A stretch of 38,491 bases of DNA from Elusimicrobia bacterium GWC2_64_44. GTDB lineage: Bacteria > Elusimicrobiota > Elusimicrobia > Elusimicrobiales > UBA9959. The stretch is taken from NCBI GenBank assembly GCA_001799845.1, contig MGUG01000028.1, forward strand, positions 1 to 38,491, read 5' to 3'. Numbering within the stretch: position 1 is the first letter of the stretch; each line of letters begins with the position of its first letter. Under the pieces are notes generated by a model, which saw only the letters and a program-made list of their open reading frames with translations, searched no databases and was not told where the DNA came from. The position numbers and the translations under genes are program-made. Below are positions 1 through 6,779 of the stretch, piece by piece.

Positions 1-689
1 AAGAGCAGCTCAAGACCAAGGGCACCAGCTTCAAGGGCAAGACCGTGGCCGTCTCCGGCTTCGGCAACGTGGCCTGGGGCGCGGTGCAGAAGGTCAACGA
101 CCTGGGCGGCAAGGTGGTCACCATTTCCGGCCCGGACGGCTATATCCACGACGCCGACGGTATCAAGGGCGCCAAGTGGGAATACATGCTGGAGCTCCGC
201 GCTTCCGGCCAGGACATCGTGGAACCCTACGCCAAGAAGTTCGGCGCCAAGTTCTACGCCGGCAAGAAGCCGTGGGAAGTGAAGGTCGACGTGGCCCTGC
301 CCTGCGCCACCCAGAACGAGCTTAACGAGACCGACGCGAAGACCCTGATAAAGAACGGCGTGGTCTGCGTGACCGAAGGCGCCAACATGCCCTGCACCCC
401 GGAGGCCGTCGAGGCCTTCCAGAGCGCCAAGGTACTGTTCGCCCCCGGCAAGGCGTCCAACGCCGGCGGCGTGGCCACCTCAGGCCTCGAGATGAGCCAG
501 AACAGCATGCGCATGAGCTGGAGCCGCGAAGAGGTGGACAAGCACCTGCACGGCATCATGGTGAACATCCACAACGCCTGCGTGACGGCCTCCAAAGAGG
601 CTGGTATGCCCGGCAACTACGTGGCGGGCGCCAACATGGCCGGCTTCAAGAAAGTCGCCGAGGCCATGATGGCCCAGGGCCTGGTCTAA
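1..689 (+). CDS. gdhA: NADP-type glutamate dehydrogenase, C-terminal part (5' end outside window)
   Basis: This is the last 229 residues of a hexameric, NADP-type glutamate dehydrogenase, which reversibly aminates 2-oxoglutarate to glutamate in the cytoplasm. The reading frame is open to the left edge of the window (first full codon at position 3), so the start and the catalytic N-terminal domain are missing. What remains is the Rossmann coenzyme domain, opening with KGKTVAVSGFGNVAWGA (the GxGNVA dinucleotide fold) and continuing through GPDGYIHDADG, EGANMPCTPEA and the C-terminal APGKASNAGGVATSGLEMSQN segment, all hallmarks of the E. coli GdhA type of about 447 residues. A strong hairpin terminator follows 22 bases after the stop, so it is the last gene of its transcript. 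Identification is secure; cofactor preference is inferred from family likeness. Confidence 0.95.
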   Translation, partial: EQLKTKGTSFKGKTVAVSGFGNVAWGAVQKVNDLGGKVVTISGPDGYIHDADGIKGAKWEYMLELRASGQDIVEPYAKKFGAKFYAGKKPWEVKVDVALPCATQNELNETDAKTLIKNGVVCVTEGANMPCTPEAVEAFQSAKVLFAPGKASNAGGVATSGLEMSQNSMRMSWSREEVDKHLHGIMVNIHNACVTASKEAGMPGNYVAGANMAGFKKVAEAMMAQGLV

Positions 690-710
690 GAAGTCTTTAG
701 ACGAGCCTGA

Positions 711-749
711 AAAGAGGGCGGAGCCAAAAGCTCCGCCCTCTTTGTTTTT
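711..749 (+). terminator. Rho-independent terminator after gdhA
   Basis: A 13-bp perfect stem (711-723 with 731-743) encloses a 7-base loop and is followed by a T-rich tract up to 749. It lies directly behind the glutamate dehydrogenase stop codon. Confidence 0.93.
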
Positions 750-769
750 CCCTCCGTATCGTCTATAAT
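742..769 (+). promoter_or_regulatory. Promoter of the 791 receiver gene
   Basis: TTGTTT (742-747), a 16-base spacer and a perfect TATAAT (764-769). The -35 box overlaps the T tract of the preceding terminator. AGGAG (781-785) then stands 5 bases before the ATG at 791, so the leader is about 15 bases. Confidence 0.65.
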
Positions 770-790
770 TAGAGATAGACAGGAGAGCTT

Positions 791-1231
791 ATGCCAAAGA
801 TACTGGTCGTTGACGACATCCCGGCGATAGTGGATTTTTCCAAGGAATTTTTCGAGGACGCCGGCTTCGAGGTGCGCACGGCTGACACCGCCCCCGGCGC
901 CATCGCGGCGCAGCACGAGTTCCGGGCCGGCGTGATATTGCAGGACCTTAACATCCCCGGCGGCGGCGGCCTGCACGTCTACGAAACCCTGCGCGCCGAG
1001 GGAGACCTGGTGCCGATAATTTTTTCCACCGGCAAGCCGGAAACCCTGGGCGACCTGACCAAGATGGTCAACGTCTCCGCGCTGCGCAAGCCCACCAACC
1101 CCGACGTGCTCATGGCCGAGGTACAGAAGCAGCTGGCCGCCAGCCAGCCCGCAGCGCCGGCCTCCCCGCCGCCCCCGGCCGAGCGCCCCATGAACCCCAT
1201 CCCCCCGCCCCCTCCCAAATTCCCGAGATAG
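791..1231 (+). CDS. Receiver-only response regulator with proline-rich tail
   Basis: A 146-residue protein made of a CheY-like receiver domain (about residues 1-118) and a short disordered tail. The acidic pair D8-D9, phosphoacceptor D52 (in ILQDLNIPGG), S79/T80 and the K100-P101 pair are all in place, so it should be phosphorylatable. There is no DNA-binding or enzymatic output domain. The last 25 or so residues are rich in Pro and Ala with two runs of four and five prolines, which may serve as a binding tail. ATG at 791 is preceded by AGGAG at good spacing and by a recognisable promoter. No sensor kinase is next to it; the partner is unknown. It is a single-gene unit, flanked by terminators on both sides. 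Confidence 0.9.
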   Translation: MPKILVVDDIPAIVDFSKEFFEDAGFEVRTADTAPGAIAAQHEFRAGVILQDLNIPGGGGLHVYETLRAEGDLVPIIFSTGKPETLGDLTKMVNVSALRKPTNPDVLMAEVQKQLAASQPAAPASPPPPAERPMNPIPPPPPKFPR

Positions 1232-1243
1232 GAAAGGGCGAAC

Positions 1244-1280
1244 AAAAGCGGCGGAACCCCCGGGTTCCGCCGCTTTTTTT
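1244..1280. terminator. Bidirectional hairpin terminator between convergent genes
   Basis: A 16-bp stem (1244-1259 with 1262-1277) carries an A-rich left flank and a T run on the right to 1280. It sits between the stop of the 791 gene and the stop of the minus-strand gene 1303-1653 and can serve both strands. Confidence 0.85.
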
Positions 1281-1302
1281 ATACCCTCGCTTAATTATCT
1301 TT

Positions 1303-1653
1303 TCAGGCGCCGGCCGCCTCTTTAGGGGCGTGCTCGCCGCACCAGTCCGCGGCGGTGACGGCCGCCCAACCCTCTCCGGGGCGCGGCGGGTAGCGGCGGC
1401 AGAAGCCGACGCCTTCCAGGTTGTCGGTAGGGGAAGATTCAAGGTAGCGGCAGGCGGCGCAGCCGGGCCTGGCCGGCGCCTCCGCGAGCGCCGGGGCGGG
1501 CGCGGCGGAAGCATAATCGTCTGGCACGTGCGCGGCGCTCTCCGGCACTTTCGAGGAGGCGCCGCAAGCGCGGCACTTGGCCGTGTCGCCGGGGTTCAGC
1601 CATTTCACCACTATCTCTTTCCCGCAGACCGCGCAATTGAATTTATGGGCCAT
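1303..1653 (-). CDS. Small two-part zinc-ribbon protein
   Basis: A 116-residue protein with two cysteine clusters. The N-terminal part has CAVCG and CRACG separated by 17 residues between the pairs, a classic four-cysteine zinc ribbon. After an Ala/Pro linker (about residues 38-64) the second part has CAACRY, GFCRRYPP and a closing DWCGEH motif, a cysteine/histidine pattern that I recognise from short uncharacterised bacterial and phage-associated proteins. Metal binding is well supported by the motifs; the biological role is unknown. GGAGGT lies 4 bases before the ATG, and an extended -10 promoter lies 35 bases further up. It is a lone gene with terminators on both sides. Confidence 0.8.
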   Translation of the reverse strand: MAHKFNCAVCGKEIVVKWLNPGDTAKCRACGASSKVPESAAHVPDDYASAAPAPALAEAPARPGCAACRYLESSPTDNLEGVGFCRRYPPRPGEGWAAVTAADWCGEHAPKEAAGA

Positions 1654-1688
1654 TTTTACCTCCGCGCCGGCCGCCCGGCGCAGCGTTT

Positions 1689-1717
1689 ATGTTAGCAGGA
1701 TTTCCGCGCCGGCGCAA
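1689..1717 (-). promoter_or_regulatory. Extended -10 promoter of the 1653 gene
   Basis: Read on the minus strand: TTGCGC (1717-1712), 17-base spacer ending in TGC, then TAACAT (1694-1689). The TGn directly before the -10 makes it an extended -10 promoter. Eleven bases (AAATCCTGCTA) are shared with the pilin promoter at 3409-3437. Confidence 0.6.
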
Positions 1718-1720
1718 ATG

Positions 1721-1747
1721 AAAAAGCCGCGCGAGCGCGGCTTTTCC
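1721..1747 (-). terminator. Terminator of the L,D-transpeptidase gene
   Basis: A 10-bp perfect stem (1722-1731 with 1736-1745) with a 4-base loop; on the minus strand it is followed by a run of five T. It lies about 16 bases beyond the stop of the 1763-2782 gene. Confidence 0.8.
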
Positions 1748-1762
1748 TGCTCCGGCAGCGGG

Positions 1763-2782
1763 CTAGAACTCGCTGTTGCTGAGGCCGGCGTAGATCAGGG
1801 CGCCGCCGCGCAGCGAGGCCAGCACCGCGGCGATCTCGCTGTTGGCCACCGCCAGGCAGCCGAAGGAGCGGCCCTGCCGCACGTTAGCCTCGCGGACGTA
1901 GTTGGAATCGTGCACCACCACCGCGCGGGAGAGCGCGTTGGAGTTGGTGGAGGAGAGGCCGTGCAGGCGCATCGACTTGCCGTGCTTGCCGGTATAGAGC
2001 GCGCCGGTCAGGTAGGGCCCCAGCGACGAGGCCTTTGAGTTGGGCACGTTGCTGAAGCGGGTGGCGAAACCGTCCCCGTCGGGGTCGGAGCCGGTGCCGT
2101 GGGCCACGCGCATGGCCCGCTCTGCCCCGGTCTGCAGGTCTATGATCCAGAAGCGCTGGCGGCTGGAGTGCTGCGCGAAATCGACTACGCCGATGTAGCG
2201 TTTGTTCTCTATGCGGCCCTGGTTGGCGCTGAAAGCTTCCATGGCCTTGCGGCGCAGGTCGTCAGGAATGCGGTCGCCCTGGCCGCCGCCGATATCGACG
2301 CGGGGCTGGCCCTGCTGCTGGGGTTGCTGGGGCTGCTGGGGCTGCTGCGCCTGGGCTGGCGGCTGGAAAGGGTCCTGGGGCAGGCTGGACAGGTCCACTG
2401 GGTCGTAGGCCTGCCCTTCCGAGTAGGTCTCTTCCTCCTGGTCGTCTTCCATGACCCCTTCCACCTCGGGCACCTGGGTGGAAGGATTCTGTATCTCGAT
2501 GTCGCCGTTGGGGCTGAACAGCAGCTTGAGAATGGCGCGGATCAGTTCGGCGAAGCCGTTTACCGGGGTGGGGGTGATCTCGTACTGCGCGGTGGCGGGC
2601 CTGCTCTTAAGGCCGGAGTCGGAGGCGCCGGTCTTTTCAGCCGCGGCGGACTTTTTCTTAAGGCCGGAAGTATTGACCTCGATATTTTCGGAGGAACGCC
2701 GCAGGCTCTCCAGGCTGGAGGCGCTGAGCAGGCCGGAAGAAGCGAACACGGCGATCAGGGCGGCAAGAAGTATCTTCTTCAT
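1763..2782 (-). CDS. Secreted murein L,D-transpeptidase catalytic-domain protein
   Basis: A 339-residue exported protein of the murein L,D-transpeptidase catalytic domain family (YkuD_2 type), expected to work on peptidoglycan in the periplasm. Residues 1-20 form a signal peptide. A long low-complexity region follows, with a Gln/Pro-rich block (PQQPQQPQQQ) near the middle. The C-terminal catalytic part starts around RYIGVVDFAQHSS, has the MRLHGLSS histidine motif and the RSFGCLAV motif with catalytic Cys309, and ends on the L,D-transpeptidase-like GGALIYAGL. The ATG at 2782 is chosen because AGGAG stands 6 bases before it and the signal peptide begins there; an upstream in-frame ATG at 2836 would lie upstream of the promoter. 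Cross-linking versus hydrolytic activity cannot be told from sequence. Confidence 0.88.
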   Translation of the reverse strand: MKKILLAALIAVFASSGLLSASSLESLRRSSENIEVNTSGLKKKSAAAEKTGASDSGLKSRPATAQYEITPTPVNGFAELIRAILKLLFSPNGDIEIQNPSTQVPEVEGVMEDDQEEETYSEGQAYDPVDLSSLPQDPFQPPAQAQQPQQPQQPQQQGQPRVDIGGGQGDRIPDDLRRKAMEAFSANQGRIENKRYIGVVDFAQHSSRQRFWIIDLQTGAERAMRVAHGTGSDPDGDGFATRFSNVPNSKASSLGPYLTGALYTGKHGKSMRLHGLSSTNSNALSRAVVVHDSNYVREANVRQGRSFGCLAVANSEIAAVLASLRGGALIYAGLSNSEF

Positions 2783-2799
2783 AATAGTCTCCTGAGAAT

Positions 2800-2827
2800 A
2801 GTCTACCGCTTTCCCCGGCGCGCTCAA
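2800..2827 (-). promoter_or_regulatory. Promoter of the L,D-transpeptidase gene
   Basis: On the minus strand TTGAGC (2827-2822), exactly 16 bases, then TAGACT (2805-2800), the recurring promoter form of this window. The -10 lies 17 bases before the ATG at 2782, leaving room only for AGGAG and a very short leader. Confidence 0.65.
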
Positions 2828-2850
2828 AGGGAACAATGGACTATAGGCGT

Positions 2851-2868
2851 CTGGGTCTAAAGACCCAG
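2851..2868 (-). terminator. Possible terminator hairpin after the pilin gene
   Basis: CTGGGTCT and AGACCCAG form a perfect inverted repeat around two A residues. It lies 50 bases past the pilin stop. There is no good T run after it on the minus strand, so termination here is uncertain. Confidence 0.35.
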
Positions 2869-2918
2869 GAGCGGCAGCAAGATATCAGGAAGAAAAACCG
2901 GAGGCGAGGGAGCGCGGC

Positions 2919-3374
2919 TCAGTAACTGCTCCAGGGCACGCCTTTCAGGTCAAGGTGGTAGCACTCGACGTTGATGCGCCCCCACTCCGGCGTGGCGGAG
3001 TTGCCGACATAGACCCATTCCCCCTCGCAGGAAGGGTCTGTGGCCGCGGGGTCCCCGCCGTTGATGGTATCCACAGTGCCGGTCCTGTTATGGCGGCCCG
3101 GGGTATAGGCCTGGGGCCACGCGGAGATATATTTAGGCGCCAGCGAGGACTGCAGAAAAGTGGTATTGGAGCCGGCGGCGCCGGCCGGGTAAATGCCCTC
3201 GTTGTCGCCGTAATAGACATGCAGCGCGCTGCGGATAGCGCCAAGGTGCCCCCGGGTAGCTCCCTCCCGGGACTTGTTTATCAGGTCGGAAAATTTTGGA
3301 ACGGCGATAGCGCCAAGAATGCCTATAATGGCAACGACTATCATCAATTCTATAAGCGTGAAGGCTTTTTTCAT
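2919..3374 (-). CDS. Type IV pilin-like prepilin (PilA/PilE or pseudopilin type)
   Basis: A 151-residue prepilin. The N-terminus MKKAFTLIELMIVVAIIGIL is the classic class III signal: a short basic leader, then F-T-L-I-E with Glu at mature position 5, and a hydrophobic helix used for assembly. The leader ends in Ala rather than the usual Gly, which prepilin peptidases may tolerate. The rest has the small globular-domain features of type II secretion or type IV pilin subunits: YYGDNEGIYPA after the helix and a C-terminal pair of cysteines (DPSCEGE and VECYH), which could form the D-region disulfide. No pilus assembly gene is in the window; as a lone pilin it probably relies on machinery encoded elsewhere. 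The promoter is readable, but no clear Shine-Dalgarno lies close to the ATG. Confidence 0.88.
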   Translation of the reverse strand: MKKAFTLIELMIVVAIIGILGAIAVPKFSDLINKSREGATRGHLGAIRSALHVYYGDNEGIYPAGAAGSNTTFLQSSLAPKYISAWPQAYTPGRHNRTGTVDTINGGDPAATDPSCEGEWVYVGNSATPEWGRINVECYHLDLKGVPWSSY

Positions 3375-3408
3375 TGTGCCGCAGGGCTTGCCCGCTTCCT
3401 ACAGGACC

Positions 3409-3437
3409 ATACTAGCAGGATTTTCAGCTCCGCGCAA
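3409..3437 (-). promoter_or_regulatory. Extended -10 promoter of the pilin gene
   Basis: On the minus strand TTGCGC (3437-3432), 17 bases, TAGTAT (3414-3409), with TGC directly before the -10. The leader to the ATG at 3374 is 34 bases past the -10, almost the same as for the 1653 gene (35). Confidence 0.6.
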
Positions 3438-3449
3438 GATGCCCGTGGA

Positions 3450-3483
3450 AAAAGAAAATCCCGCCGTGCCACGGCGGGTTTTC
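3450..3483 (-). terminator. Terminator of the 3502-3702 gene
   Basis: An 8-bp GC stem (3460-3467 with 3471-3478), extended by A/T pairs with one bulged T, ending on the minus strand in a T-rich tract. It lies about 20 bases past the stop of the small gene. Confidence 0.8.
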
Positions 3484-3501
3484 TCGTCTTAAGGGGGCGC
3501 T

Positions 3502-3702
3502 TCAGTTGACTTGGGCGACCGCGCGCCAGCTCCTGGCGGAACGGCGGCGGTGGTCCATCACCCAGAGATAGGCGCCGTTCTTGACGGGCTTCAGGGCCGG
3601 GGTATCGCTGCCGATCACCTGGCCGGGGGCGATGCGCACTATGACCTTGTCGCTCTTTTTGGTCTCGCTGTCGTCTCTCTCGAAGTTGCAAGTAATAGCC
3701 AT
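3502..3702 (-). CDS. Small hypothetical protein, 66 residues
   Basis: Not recognised. The protein starts MAITCNFERDDSETKKSDKVIVRIAPG and ends with an Arg-rich stretch (DHRRRSARSWRAVAQVN). It is soluble, with no signal peptide or metal motif. The ATG at 3702 is preferred to one at 3720 because GAGGA lies at normal spacing before it. A well-formed terminator follows, which supports it being a real, separately transcribed gene. Function unknown. Confidence 0.6.
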   Translation of the reverse strand: MAITCNFERDDSETKKSDKVIVRIAPGQVIGSDTPALKPVKNGAYLWVMDHRRRSARSWRAVAQVN

Positions 3703-3808
3703 GCTGTCCTCTCTATCCAAACCCGTTGCTATATCTTAATAAACCGCCGCGCCGGAGAGTAGGCCCAAAAGGCCCAACAAGGGCCTGTTATTGGGCCCAT
3801 GTCCAAGG

Positions 3809-4153
3809 TCAATACTGCAGGCCGCCGCCCAGCAGGGTCTCGTAGTACTGCCAGACCTTGTAGAAGGAACGGACTACGAAGGCCGTTCCCGCGGTTATGG
3901 CCGCCGTATAAAATATCTTCGACTCTTTTGAAAGGAACGGAGAGCGCCACACGAACAAAAGGCTGAAGGGACCGAGCCCGGCCAGCGTGAGCGCGATTAT
4001 GCCCCAGTGCCGGTACTGCCAGGGGATATGGTCGCCCAGCCCCTTGCCGCAGTGCCGGCAGTAATTGTCACCTTCGGCCACGGCCTCACCGCAGGACCAG
4101 CAGGCGTGGGCCTGCCGCGCTGCGCCTTGTTCCAGGTTCTTCGCAGTGTTCAT
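3809..4153 (-). CDS. Zinc-ribbon membrane protein
   Basis: A 114-residue protein with an N-terminal zinc ribbon (C18xxC21 and C32xxC35, in CWSCGEAVAEGDNYCRHCG) followed by two predicted membrane helices at about residues 48-68 and 80-98. Such zinc-ribbon plus two-helix proteins are common and uncharacterised; the ribbon is probably cytoplasmic. Its ATG overlaps the stop of the upstream esterase gene in an ATGA, so it is translated with it. It is the last gene of the long minus-strand run that begins at serC. Several small GGGCC hairpins (about 3763-3800) follow but none has a clear T tract. Confidence 0.75.
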   Translation of the reverse strand: MNTAKNLEQGAARQAHACWSCGEAVAEGDNYCRHCGKGLGDHIPWQYRHWGIIALTLAGLGPFSLLFVWRSPFLSKESKIFYTAAITAGTAFVVRSFYKVWQYYETLLGGGLQY

Positions 4154-5103
4154 TTTCCTCCCACAGGCGGCAGCGAATACTTCGTCACGAATTTCCAGAT
4201 CTCCGCCGCCGCGTCCAACTCGCGCGAGGTCCGGCCGATAACGGCTTGCGAACGGTACTGCAGGCCGCCGGGCCAGGTATGCCCGCCGCCGTCTATCCGC
4301 AGGAATTCCACCGCGGCCCCGGCCGCGCAGGCGGCGTAGACCTCCCGCATGACCGAAGTGCCGTCCTTCGGGTCGGCGTTCAGCACGCTCTCGGCTTTTT
4401 TAGCCGGGTCGCAGGAATTGTTGGAGAGCCAGAAGTCGCGGCTCCGCTCCGCCGACAGCACCCGGCCCAGCTTCTTCCTGCCGAAGGGCCCGGTCACATG
4501 GCCGCCTTCCCAGTGCACCAGCTTATCTTCGGTGCCGTTCATGATCAGGACCGGCACCGGGCGCCCCGGCTTGCAGTCCGGCGCCAGCCGCTCCGGCATG
4601 GCCCCCGCCACCGGCGCCACGGCCGCGAACCTGTCGGCCGCGCGGCAGGCCAGCGCGTAGCTCATCATCGCCCCGTTGGAGATGCCGGCCGCGTAGACGC
4701 GGGCCGGGTCGGCCTGGTAAATTTTAATTATCTCTCCGGCGGCGGCGGACAGGAACGCCGCGTCGTCGACGTTCTCACGCTGCGCCTTGCGGCTCTCGTC
4801 GCCGCGGTAGTCGTTCCAGTGGCCGTCCAGGCCGTCCGGGTAGGCCAGCAGCGCGCCCCCGGCGTCGGCCAGCCGCTCGAAGCTCCCGCGCGCCAGGCGC
4901 TTCATGCTGCGGCCCGAGCCGCCGCCGCCGTGCAGCACGAACAGCAGCGGGTATTTCTTCGCCTTGTCCAGGTTAGCCGGCGCGTAGACCCTGTAGACGC
5001 GCTCATAGCCGCCATGCCGGAGTTTATGGGTTTTCAGCTCCCCCGCCGCGGCGGGGGAGCAGAACGCGGCCGACAGCAGCAGCGCCGCTATTTCCCGCGC
5101 CAC
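4150..5103 (-). CDS. Secreted CE1/PHB depolymerase-like esterase
   Basis: A 317-residue alpha/beta hydrolase of the LpqC/polyhydroxybutyrate depolymerase-like group (carbohydrate esterase family 1 relatives). A signal peptide covers residues 1-20. The oxyanion region LLFVLHGGGGSG, nucleophile elbow GISNGAM (Ser at about residue 142), the acid in NGTEDKLV and the catalytic His in GGGHTWPG are all present, so it should be active. Members cleave feruloyl or acetyl esters of plant polysaccharides or short polyesters; the substrate cannot be told here. It starts with GTG at 5103, with GGAGG 4 bases upstream, inside the end of the small ORF 5088-5198, and overlaps the next gene by ATGA. Confidence 0.85.
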   Translation of the reverse strand: MAREIAALLLSAAFCSPAAAGELKTHKLRHGGYERVYRVYAPANLDKAKKYPLLFVLHGGGGSGRSMKRLARGSFERLADAGGALLAYPDGLDGHWNDYRGDESRKAQRENVDDAAFLSAAAGEIIKIYQADPARVYAAGISNGAMMSYALACRAADRFAAVAPVAGAMPERLAPDCKPGRPVPVLIMNGTEDKLVHWEGGHVTGPFGRKKLGRVLSAERSRDFWLSNNSCDPAKKAESVLNADPKDGTSVMREVYAACAAGAAVEFLRIDGGGHTWPGGLQYRSQAVIGRTSRELDAAAEIWKFVTKYSLPPVGGK

Positions 5104-5198
5104 TCGGCCTCCGGCAGGGCGTAGAACTTCAGGCTTTTGAACCGCCCCTTCTCGTCCGGCAGGTTCCCGAAAACCTCTTCGGTCTTTAAAATTTCCAT
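5088..5198 (-). CDS. Candidate small protein, 36 residues, coupled to uvsE and the esterase
   Basis: This short frame opens with an ATG that overlaps the last codons of uvsE (13 shared bases) and closes with a TAG 16 bases inside the esterase gene. It fills the only gap in this part of the gene run. The product starts MEILKTEEVFGNLPDEKGRF and ends KFYALPEAEWRGK. Its codons are mostly G/C-ending like those of its neighbours. It could be a genuine coupled microprotein, a remnant of a longer gene, or chance. There is no recognisable domain. Confidence 0.4.
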   Translation of the reverse strand: MEILKTEEVFGNLPDEKGRFKSLKFYALPEAEWRGK

Positions 5199-6094
5199 TT
5201 CTTCGCCCCCAATTGCGCCCGCAATTTTTTAATGGCCAGCTCCTTGGCCTTGGCTTCCACTTCCACGGTCAGGTCGAGCCCGCGCCAGCAGGCCGGAACA
5301 TCTTTGATGTCTATGTAGTCGTGGTGCGGCCGCGGGTCGGAGCCCCGCCAGCCGGCTTTGGGGCTGGAGAGGTGGAAGAGCGGCTCGCGGCCCCAGGTCT
5401 TCAGGGCCAGCGCGGTGGTTTCCTCCACGCCCAGGCCGTCGGGCAGGCAGCGGTGATGGTGCACGTCGTAGACGAAGGGCAGCTTATGCTCCCGGCAGAA
5501 AGGCAGCAGGTCCGACGGCGTGTAGGTCCGGTCGTCGTTCTCGAAAGCGAGCCGGGAACGCACGGCCCGGCCCAGCTTCTTCAGCGCCCGGCCGCCGCGC
5601 GCCAGCGCTCCGGCCTTGTCGCCGTAGGCGCCTCCGCCGTGGATGTTGATCACGTCCGCGCCTATCCACTCCGCGACCTGCGCCTGGTAATCCAGTTCCT
5701 TTACGGACGCGGCGGTCACGGCGGGGTTGGGCGAGCTGAGCAGGATGAACTGGTCGGGGTGGAAGGTGAGGCGCAGGCCGAGCTTCCGGGCCAGCGCGCC
5801 GCAGTCCTCAAAATCGGCGATTATAGCCCGGCCTCCTGGCAGGTCTTTCAGGTCGTAGCCCAGCTCCGGGTGCGTCGCCAGCGGCAGGACCTGGCTGTTC
5901 ACGCGGAAGCAGCCTATGCCGTGCGCCGCGCAATACTCCAGCGAAGCACGCAGCGCCGAGGCGTTGGCGGCGCAGAGGCCGGCCAGTTTGCGCGCGCGCG
6001 CTCCCGGCGCCAGGCGGCCTGTGTGCAGCGCGGTGGCGGTCAGGAACTTGATGGGCTCCCCCTCGAACTTGCAGCAAAGGCCGAGTCTCAGCAT
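5186..6094 (-). CDS. uvsE: UV DNA damage endonuclease UvsE
   Basis: A 302-residue UV damage endonuclease (UVDE/UvsE family), matching the usual bacterial length of about 300. The enzyme nicks DNA 5' to cyclobutane dimers, 6-4 photoproducts and some other lesions. The sequence shows the family's TIM-barrel pattern: LGLCCKFEG at the N-terminus, the FRVNSQVLPLATHPE segment, LTFHPDQF, the metal-site motif INIHGGGAYGDK, LAFENDDRTYTPSD, and VYDVHHHRCLPDG, with the closing HHDYIDIKDVP. All the His, Glu and Asp metal ligands appear kept. It sits 4 bases after the transglutaminase-like gene in the serC-led run, an unexpected place for a repair gene, and has no SOS-type promoter of its own that I can see. 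Confidence 0.95.
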   Translation of the reverse strand: MLRLGLCCKFEGEPIKFLTATALHTGRLAPGARARKLAGLCAANASALRASLEYCAAHGIGCFRVNSQVLPLATHPELGYDLKDLPGGRAIIADFEDCGALARKLGLRLTFHPDQFILLSSPNPAVTAASVKELDYQAQVAEWIGADVINIHGGGAYGDKAGALARGGRALKKLGRAVRSRLAFENDDRTYTPSDLLPFCREHKLPFVYDVHHHRCLPDGLGVEETTALALKTWGREPLFHLSSPKAGWRGSDPRPHHDYIDIKDVPACWRGLDLTVEVEAKAKELAIKKLRAQLGAKKWKF

Positions 6095-6098
6095 AGGT

Positions 6099-6779
6099 TC
6101 AGAGCCGCGGGAGCTTGAGGGCGGAATAGGGCCTGGCGCGGCGGCGGGCCAGCGGCAGCTTTGAGCCGCCCAGCAGTTCCCCCTCCAGCAGCAGGGAGTC
6201 GGCCTTTCTCAGGCTATCCTCCCCGGCGTGGCCGACTATCCGGTAATGCCGCTGGGCGTCCAGCCGCCGGCTGACGAAGAAGACGTTCTTCTCCGACCAG
6301 AGCCAGTCCGGCTTCAGGGCGGCGGCGTCCAGCGGGGCCGAGTATTCGCGCAGCGTTTTCTCGCCGCGGGCGTTGTAGTAGAATTCAAAGTAGCTGCGCG
6401 CCAGCTCCCCGAAGGAGCCGTAGACCGGCTCGCGGTAGCGCAGGCCGCGGAAGTGCGACTGTCCCACCGCGCCCCAGCGCCCGTTCTCCACGAAGGGCGC
6501 TATCACATGGTCGTCGTCGCGCGGGTTGGCCCGCAGGTCCAGCAGCAGCGGGCGCCGGCCGTGCAGCAGGAAGGCGGCGGCGGCCAGCATCGCGCCTTCT
6601 ATGCAGTGGGCCTTGCCCCGTTTCAGCACTTCCAGCGGGGACCAGCAGGTGTCCGGCTTTTCTTCGTTATAGGCGAGGGAGTAGTCCAGGAAGTCCTGGA
6701 CTTTGCGCGGCGAATCCAGCCGCCGCAGCGCGGCCAGCTGGCCCGGGGCGAAGCGCGCGAAGGCGGTGGACCGTTTCAC
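6099..6779 (-). CDS. Transglutaminase-like cysteine protein of unknown role
   Basis: A 226-residue cytoplasmic protein. The segment GKAHCIEGAMLAAAAFLLHG (Cys59) followed by LDLRANPRDDDHVIAPF (His91) and GAVGQSHFRGLRYREPVY is a conserved arrangement in an uncharacterised family that I take to be transglutaminase/papain-like, with Cys and His as a possible catalytic pair. The reaction is unknown. The ATG at 6779 overlaps the stop of the upstream receiver gene by ATGA, and uvsE follows 4 bases after its stop, so the three are translated together. The coupling to a receiver protein suggests a regulated function, but that is inference. Confidence 0.65.
   Translation of the reverse strand: MKRSTAFARFAPGQLAALRRLDSPRKVQDFLDYSLAYNEEKPDTCWSPLEVLKRGKAHCIEGAMLAAAAFLLHGRRPLLLDLRANPRDDDHVIAPFVENGRWGAVGQSHFRGLRYREPVYGSFGELARSYFEFYYNARGEKTLREYSAPLDAAALKPDWLWSEKNVFFVSRRLDAQRHYRIVGHAGEDSLRKADSLLLEGELLGGSKLPLARRRARPYSALKLPRL

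Noticed and set aside
3729..3950. A 73-residue minus-strand frame starting within the zinc-ribbon membrane gene
   Set aside because: It overlaps the well-supported zinc-ribbon gene in another frame and shows no features of its own.
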